Shown here piece after piece: positions 54,601-63,600 of a DNA stretch of 64,000 nt. Source of the stretch: Serinus canaria (taxonomy: Eukaryota; Chordata; Aves; Passeriformes; Fringillidae). The stretch spans positions 44,205,180 through 44,269,179 of the forward strand of contig NC_066314.1 in the NCBI RefSeq assembly GCF_022539315.1. Reading direction: 5' to 3'. Positions within the stretch are counted from its first letter, which is position 1; each line of letters starts with the position of its first letter. The position numbers and the translations under genes are program-made. The notes below the pieces were generated by a model. It saw only the letters and a program-made list of their open reading frames with translations. It was not told where the DNA came from and made no database searches.

Positions 54601-57600
54601 TGTGTGACACTGAAAAAGTCAGCTTTCCTCTAGCTTTGTGTGCACCTCAGCTAAGAGCTCATACTGAAACTGAGCTGTGGCTAAGGATTTGAGTAATTGC
54701 CCCATGCTGTCTTCATAGGAGCTGAATCTCAGTGCTAACCTCACAAGACCAAATCAGTACCAAATAACCCAAAAAATGCTCTGCAAGGCCAGCATGGCTG
54801 TGAGGCCAGGAGCCAAGGGCAGTGCCATGGCTGGCAGAGCAGCACCTGGTATTGAGGTTCAGCCAGGCATCCACATTATCAGGCAAATCTGTGGTGATGA
54901 GACAGGTCAGATTTGAAGCTGGGAAGTCAGTTCACAGGTGAGGATAAGGCCTGGTGAGGTGGCTGGGGTCAGACAGAGCCCAGCAGGCTGGTCCATCATG
55001 ATGGGAACAGTCTGAGGTCAAGCTCAGAAGTTGGTCCATGAGCCAGGTGCCCACTCTAGTGGATCCATTGTCACACCCAGCCATGACTTGCACCAGGCTG
55101 GAGACCAACATTCCTGCCATATAGGAGCCAGCAGGGAATGTAGGCTTAGACTTGAGCTGAGAGGGAGCTCCTGGCCCCACAGGCATAGGCCCCAGGTGAA
55201 TGCTATCAGGGCCAGTAAAGCCTATTAGAAGCCTTGAAACCTTGATTGATTGTTTGTTTGTTGTTGGGTACCTCAGCTAATTGACTCCCAGTTATATTGC
55301 TAATTTTTTTCCCTTAGAGATAGCATTTCAACAGGATAGCATACAGAATAGCAAAGAGAATGAGTGAATTGAAAATGCTTCTCATTAAAGCATGGTATAT
55401 GTTTTTCTTTTGACTTACAGTCAGGTCATGTACTGTGTTTATGCTAAGGTAATCTATCCTTAGGATCACAAAGGCAAAGATCCTGATGTGAAGTTATCTT
55501 GCACATTATAGAAGCACTTGGGCCTTTTGAGCTCTATCTAAAGAAGATAAAGCCATTGAAAAACATTCACTACACTGTTAATTTATAAATTTTGCAATTT
55601 AAAAATGAATTTCACCAGTCTTTTCAATACAATTGGGATTTGAAAATGTGTGCTTGATACCAGAGAGGCAAATGAGGATCATTTAGTTACCCTTTCTGTT
55701 CTTTGATACCAGTACTGCCTGAGAACAGGGAGAGTGTCAATCACAGCAATAGATACTTCTGGGTAAGTCTTTCTATTCTCTGAGGGATAGGCTAAGCAGA
55801 ATAGAACACATAGATAACATCTGCAATTCCAATTATTTTACACGTCTACAGTCCTGGGTTTTTTATGAATAGAAATTGGCATATTGATTAATTAATTTGT
55901 ATTTAGAATATTTATGCATTTTGACAATTATAAGTTGACTGTAATGAAATATTACATATCATGTCAACAAAAAATGGAATAACTGATTATTCTTTTATAG
56001 GTACTACATTCATGGAAAGAATATGAACTTTCAGCAATTATCATTAACTATGGGAAAAAATTGTTGATCTCACCAGGAGTTTCACTTGGCCAGTCAGGAG
56101 ATGTGAAAACTGAAGAAACACGCACTAGCAAAGCAGTAAAAGTAGTTGCTCTGGTTTTTAATTTTTTTTTTCTCTAAATTCTGTATTCTATTATTTTGAA
56201 GACTAGATTTATTATTTTTTTCCTTCTAGAATCATAGAATGGTTTGTGTTGGAAGGGAGCTCAAAGATCATCTAGCTCCAACCCCCAGCCTTGGGCAGGG
56301 ACCCCCTATATTAGACCAGGTTTCTCAGTGCCCCATCCAGCCCAGTCTTGAACACCTCCTGAGACTGGGAGTCCCCTCACTTGACAAAATATGCTGTGCT
56401 AAAAAAGTCATGAACATAATTTCTATTTCATCAGAAAAGAAAAATAATGCAATATTGGTGAAATTATAAGATAGAAATTTAGCAGACTTGCGATCTAAGC
56501 TAAATTCCGCTATTGGCAAGCTGGTTTTAGTTAAGTTAAAGCTAAGCTTTCATAACAAAGTATTCAATATTTCAGAGACGTTCCTCAAGGGCATCCCATT
56601 TAGCTGCAATGGCAAAAGCAGCAGAAAATCTAAATTCTCTGGAATCAAATCTACTCAAACTGACAGAACCAGGTGGGTGTACTGTTGAAACACATCTTAC
56701 CTTTGTCTATGGAGTTTTCTATGGTTTGTTTGAAAACACTACATTTACTGAAGAAGTACTTTTATTTCTTATATCTTCCGTGATGACTCAACCAAAGCAA
56801 TAATGATCTTGGTAATGATCACCAAGATGATGATGTATATATTCATATTTTTTTAATTTCTACTGGAACACTCATTTCTTCTTTAAAAGGAATATTCAGT
56901 TGTGAACAGTTCTGCAAATATTTATGTTATTCCAATCTGTTTAAACTGGATTCTGTGTTATTTAGGCTTGCTTTATCTTCTTAAATCAGAAAATGCAGTG
57001 GCAAAGACCACTGTCCATTTATAGCTTGTCTTGATACCCCACTAATGCTAGTAGTAAGGACCACTTCAGGAAATTTTAGTGGAGAAAACTCCCCCTGAAG
57101 AAAGTTAACAGAAATTGTTCTTTGTGTGAGGGAATTGCATGCATGCTAGTATTTAACTACCTTTTAACTCTGGAATGAATAAATGTATTTTAAAATATCT
57201 TGGAGTCTGGATCAAGCACAACAATTTTCTGGCTAATAGTCCTGCCAAAGTTAGATGAATTAACAAGTAAGAATTGTAAAGAAAATTTGGTTAGAACTTA
57301 ATCTCAGAGACACCACTGATTTGTACCCCTTGTACTCCTTGGAACCTGGATAGAACTGTAGAGTAGTATAGGTTGGAAGGTATTTATTCCAACCCCCTTC
57401 TCAAAACAGGTACAATAACATCAGCTTGCTCTGAGGCTTGTTCAGTCAAGTTTTGTATCTTTCTGAAGAAAGAGATTTCATAACCTTTATGAGCAACCTG
57501 TTCTGATAGTTAACCACTCTTATAGTTAGAGAGGTTTTCTTTATGTGTCTTTGGAATTTTCTGATTTCTGGCTTGTTTCAGTTGCCTGTTGTGCTGTCAG

Positions 57601-60600
57601 TGAGGACAGTCTGTCTCCACATTCTGTATTCCTCCTATTAGATAAGTGTAGATTCCTTGTAGCCTTTTCTTCCTAAGACTGAATAAACCCAGTTCCCTCA
57701 GCCTCTTCATGCTCTATAGCTCCTTGTCATCTTGGCTGTCCTTCTCTCAACTTGGCTATGTTGGTGTCTTGTACTGCTGTGCCCAAACCCAGGCTCATAA
57801 ACTAGATGTGGTCTCACAAGTGCTGAGTAGAGGGGAATAGTCATGTCCCCTGACCTACTGGCCATGCTGTTTCTAGTATAGCCCAATATGCAGCTGGCCT
57901 TTGCTGCAAGACCACACCCCTCATGTTCTAGTTATCACCCCTCACCTCTGTACATGCATTTGTTCAGAAGAGGAAGCATTTTTATGAAAAATAGGATAAG
58001 GGGTGATGGAAAAACTCCATTAATCTGTGCAATAATCTTTCATTTTTGCTCACATTGATGCCTGCATTCCTGCAGAACAAGTCATATAAGGAAAGAATTC
58101 TGTAAGTTAATAGAAAATTATGTTGATTACTTAATAAAAAGTTAAATTAATGGATTGATCAATTAGAAAAAACCCTCATTTTCAGTAGCTGGCAAATAAT
58201 TGATCACTGAAGTCTGCTCTGTTGTTGAAATAGCCTATTGGTCAATAGTTTCAGGTTACAAACTGAGAAGAAGCCTTTTGGTGTGGCCATGCAAAGCTTA
58301 CAGCTGTCCTTACAAATGTGTGTTAATGATTTAGGACAATGTGCACACCTGTAGGGCATGCTGTTAAAAACATTTTGGAAAAAGCCTTGTCACAGGAAAT
58401 CCTTATAATTGGATCAACACTTAGCATTCCATTAATGATAGTCTACAAGAAAAATGGAAAAGAGCTGAATCTGCTTCTTTCAAAGGAAGAGAAAACCAAA
58501 ATATTTCACATGCAGTACAATTTAAATTCTGAAATTTCGAATCTTTTCCCATTAAAAAAGTGTTGGGACATATTTTTCTTTGTGAAAATTCTTATTTGGA
58601 GCAACATATTTTTGAATTTGTCAAATGGGAGAGAGTACTAAGAAAGGGCTCCAAAAAGAAAACTTTTAGGAAGTCTGCTTTTCCTACTGGCTGTCCTACT
58701 TAGTTGGACATTAGTTATATTCAACAGACCTAAACTGACTGCTCTCATTGGAGGTTGTAGCTATTGATCCACAATTAGAACTGGTTCCAGAGCACATTTT
58801 TAATCTTGCTTTTTTCAGGGATTTGCTGCATTGATGTTTTTCAACCACAGGGCTTGTCTAAGCATAGAATTTGTGGATTATATTTCTTTATTAAGGAAAA
58901 ATAACAAGCAGTATGTGTAACATTGTTTTAGGGCTTGTCAGCTGGTAATGTTTAATCAGCTGTTGTATTTAACTGCCAGAAGCTTGAATCCAAGTTATTG
59001 TCCTATATATTCTGTATACTGTTCATATCTGTGTATTCTATATAAAGTATATTATTTACAGAATATAACTGAATTTCTATACATCTGTTTTTGTAAATAT
59101 TTAGCTTAAGAAAAAAGAATTCTCTATCTACTTAAGTTATCCATATGCAGAATGTGAATGTAAGCATTAGTCAATAGCAGTATCATGGGATCAGTTCTTG
59201 CTGTATAGCCTTAAATACATTTTTGACGTGTGCTTTCTGCACATTCTTCTCCACATATGATTTTCATGGGTCTTTGCTAGATCTCAGATGAACTCCAGAT
59301 ATCCTCTCTCATGACAGTGAGAGATTTAAAAGCAAACTCTGTGCTAGAGAAGGGGTTTTTTTGTCAGTTATAAGTGGAGTTTCAATTGTATATTCTCACT
59401 GCTTTTCATAATGGGTTTCATTTTTTATTGATGCAGGTCCTGGAACTCGGCTTACAGGAAAGGAATCTCCTTTGTTACTCTACCCTGTAATTTCATGTTG
59501 GACATCAGAGCTTGCTTATCGAGAAGGTAGGGTGGTTGGTGTTTATATTAATTGTAAGGGCTCCTTTACTTCAGAAAGTTGCCAGTAAAGCAATCTCATT
59601 CATGCTTGGACTAAGCTCTTGAGAATATTACCTTCATTTGGTTTGCAAATGTTCAAAATCAAGTGAAACATAGCTTATAGAAAGTTCTCAGTATAAACAT
59701 ATTGAGAAGTGAATGCAACAAATTATTTGGGGTGTTCATGCTAATTATATAAAATATTAATATTTTAAATTGAATCATGTATGTTTTCTAATAACCTTAG
59801 AAACAAGTAAATTTAAAAAATGTATGAAGTTTTCAAAGATTATCTTTGTATGGGATGTTCTTTTAAAATTGAAGTACCCCATTTCCACATTAAATTATTT
59901 CACTGGAAGAGGAATTCACAGAAATCTGTCTCTATAATGTCTGTAATTCTAGGAGTGTATTAAATAAAATGAGCTTATGATGATTCTGGATGCCCAATCA
60001 CAAGAAGCACTTAGCAACTGCCATTGTGTATCCCTGATTTTAGTGTCACTATGTGTACACAACATGACATGAACAAGTGCTTTGAGGCATACATAGCTGT
60101 AATTCTAGCTGACTTTAGAATTATGTTATGGCATAAACACCTGTGTTATTTGTTACTTTATTGCAGTGCTTAAATTCAAAGCCCACACACGTTTCCTTGA
60201 GTTCTTCATTCAACTTTTGCACAAAGTCCTGAATGAAGAGAAGTTTCAGTGTGTTCTGGACTGGGCAGAGAGTGTGGAAAATACCTTGAAAAGGTAGATC
60301 TCTGTTACAGTAGTAGTGATAAACTACTTCTTGGACTCATGAGAGTCACAGTTACAAAAGAAACTCTTGGGTTTTACCCATTAGAAGACCCATCAGGAGG
60401 AATTTCCGTGACTCCTAGTCTGCAGAAGTTCCATGAACATGGATTACACAGCTATTATTATGGGGTGGTGGCATAGCTTGGGAAGGTATGATGGGTTAAA
60501 TCAAAAGCAAACTGATCAGGGCCTACTATAGTGTCAAAAAAATTCTGTGGGGAAAAGATAAATGGAGCCAAATTGTAGACACTTACCTGAGAAGATCCCG

Positions 60601-63600
60601 TTTTTAAAAAGGCACATCAGTATTTCTAAAATATGAAAGGCAAATAATCAGTGAAAATGAGATATATATTTCAGGGAACAGGAATTGTGGTTACAAGAGA
60701 CCAAAACAATAGGATGTGAAGAAATTATTTTCAAAATTCTGTAGTATAATTTGGGTAATGAAGAAAACTATTTTATTTTACTAGGCATTAGGAAGGTGAT
60801 AGGTGTTGCTCACAAATTCAGATTTCTATAATAAATGTTGAAAATTAACACTTCCTATTTTCTTAAGAGAATGAAGAAAAGAAAGTCTTTTGAATTTAAA
60901 ACTGCAAATGAAATAGCAATTGCATGATGTGCTCTATATGTTCCCAAAGATAATGTTTTACTATGGAAGGAGTTTAACATGATGATTGTTACGATGATGA
61001 TTTAAAAAATATTTCTCATCAGGAGGAATGAGAACTTCCTCGGTACTGATGGAATTTTAACACTAGCAAGATCTCTTACTCTGGGAGAAAGCCCAAGTGC
61101 TGCAGGAGTTCAGAAAGTGAGTTTATTTTTAAGGAATTGTGTGTTTTTACTGGGTAGCAATACCATAAGAACAAAATAATTTTTCAAAACTTGTCCCATA
61201 AAAATCACATCTAGAGACATCCACAGTTCCTAAAATTTGCGATACAAACTCTAGTCCTCAGCTGACCTCTGCACTTCTAAAACCAGAAAAAAAGTTGGCA
61301 TGGGAGTCATCTGACAGACCAACAATTGCGAGAATTTGAGATGAGTCAGAATAAGGCATTCTGAAATCAGAGGAAACTTGCCTTTCCCTACTCCCTTTAA
61401 AAGAACATGGTGGTAATAGGAAATGTCTTGGATACCATCACATTCAGAAAAGGAGATCAGCTCAGGCTTTTTGTACAATACCTACTTAGACTTCTTTGTG
61501 AGTAATTGTTCATGGTTAACTCCTTGTGCAGATGTTCTAATTGCACAGTAAAGGCTTTTTGTTCAGAATTAATTTAAAATAAATTTTTACTTTTACTGGA
61601 AGATACAAATAATCTTAATGGATTTGTATTATTTTTAAGGAAGAGTTTTCTCCCTCATAATTCTCTAGTAATGTTGAAATACTGCTAGCATCTGAGATAG
61701 ACTAGGAAAAGGGTTTTTCTGTCTCCATTTTTGCATTGCAAAGTTTTACTGTTTATAATATTAGGAAAAGAAACTATCATTATTTCTCTGGTGAAAACAC
61801 TGGTATATGAAAGAAAATGTTTAGGGACCTGGATGGCTTCTTTGTGTTGGGCATTTGACATGTACTTTCCAGAAAAATGGTGTGTTTTCTGGAATTTTTA
61901 AGTATTTCTTTTGCAGTCTTATTTTGACAACCATTTCCAGAATTATTTTTAATGTTCTGTTCCTATGTAGGCCAATCTGCTGTATATCTTAAGTAATTGA
62001 CAATGTAGGTATAAATAATTATTTAAAGTATATTTAAGATTTTGATGCAAGATTTTTTTTTAAAGGGAAAGAATACCCCACTTTCAGGGAAACCAAAGGC
62101 ATCATCTTCAAAGAAACAAATAAAAGAAGCTGTGCCTAAGAAAGGACCTCTCAGAGACTATTTGATGAAAAATCCAGATGTAATGAAATCTTCAGAAACA
62201 CAGAAGTAAATGAACACAGTTTTCGGGCTCATATACACAAAAAATATTTGTACTGAAATTTAGATCACAATTAAGTGTGTATTTTAGGTTTTGTATTATA
62301 TCAAAGAGATTAATTTCTGCACAGTCCTCTAATTTTTTGATGTAGTTTAGTATAAAATTGGTTTCCACTCAAGGAAACAAAATCTGTTGCATTTCTGTTT
62401 AATAGCTGTTAATGATTTCAAGTCTCTGTATTAATAATCAAAGATTGTATTTCACTTGTGTTAGCTTGAGCATGATGTTTCATCAAGGAAAAGCTCTGAT
62501 AATCTGTGTATTATAGGGCTTTTCAAACTCTGTTGGGGAGTTTCTGTTACTAAATCTAATAAAAATATTTATTATTAATTATTAATAGTAGAAGTAGTTT
62601 CAGAATGATTTTTTTGGTCCTTGTGCTAGTCTTTTTGGACTATCTGTTCTGTAGCTTCCACAAAACTGGTTTTTGATTAAAAAAAAATTCACCTCTTCTT
62701 TTGGCAGGTATTTTTTTGTATTTGGTTAACTTGCCAATAACATTGCCCTCTGACCTAAAAGAATGTGTAGTATTCATAACTTGGTCCTTTGGTCACTTAT
62801 GGTAATTAGCAGATAGGAAACTATAAATATTTGCATATAAGCAGTCATGTAACTGATTCTGGAAGTGTTTTAAATAATCTGAAAAAGTTTCCATATAATC
62901 TAAATATTCACCTAAACCATCCAAAATGTTATTATTCCTCCTTGACGGAAGAAACCTCACCTTACTTAAAATGATTTTCATGGCTTTCAGTAGAAGAGGG
63001 GATGTTAAACCTATCTTGGGTTTTTATCAGCTACTCTTTTGTGTCTTACATAATAGTAATGCTGTATAATATAATCAAAATATTATGTGGTATACTATTC
63101 TGCCCACATCTTAAAGGTGAAAAATAGGCAGAAAAATAATTTAGAATAATAAAAGAATCAGTTCAAAGTTAATTAAAAAAAAAAAAAAAGAGATCTGGTT
63201 TAAATATAGCCTTGTATGTTTGTGAAGTAATACAGATCTTTTTAATCTCTCAGGGAAACCTTAAAAAACTTTGGCTGGAAATTAAAGGCAGGCATCCAGA
63301 TTTGAAATACTGTGTTCTCTTCATACTGGATGTGCTTAACTACCAAAGAAAAGCAATTAAAAAAAACCAAAAATCCAGATTTATAGTAAAATAGAAGACT
63401 CTCCTGAATTGGCTTTGAAGCACATTGTATTTGCTACCATAATCTGTACAATGCAGGGAAAAATAACTTCAAAATTATCTAAACTCTTTGAAGTACTAAG
63501 AAAATTATCTTATAGAAGCTGGTAAAATATAAAATAGGATTTATTGTGTGTTAAGTGCACTTAAAGAGGGAAAGCACAGTTGCTTTTCTTGGCTAAAATA

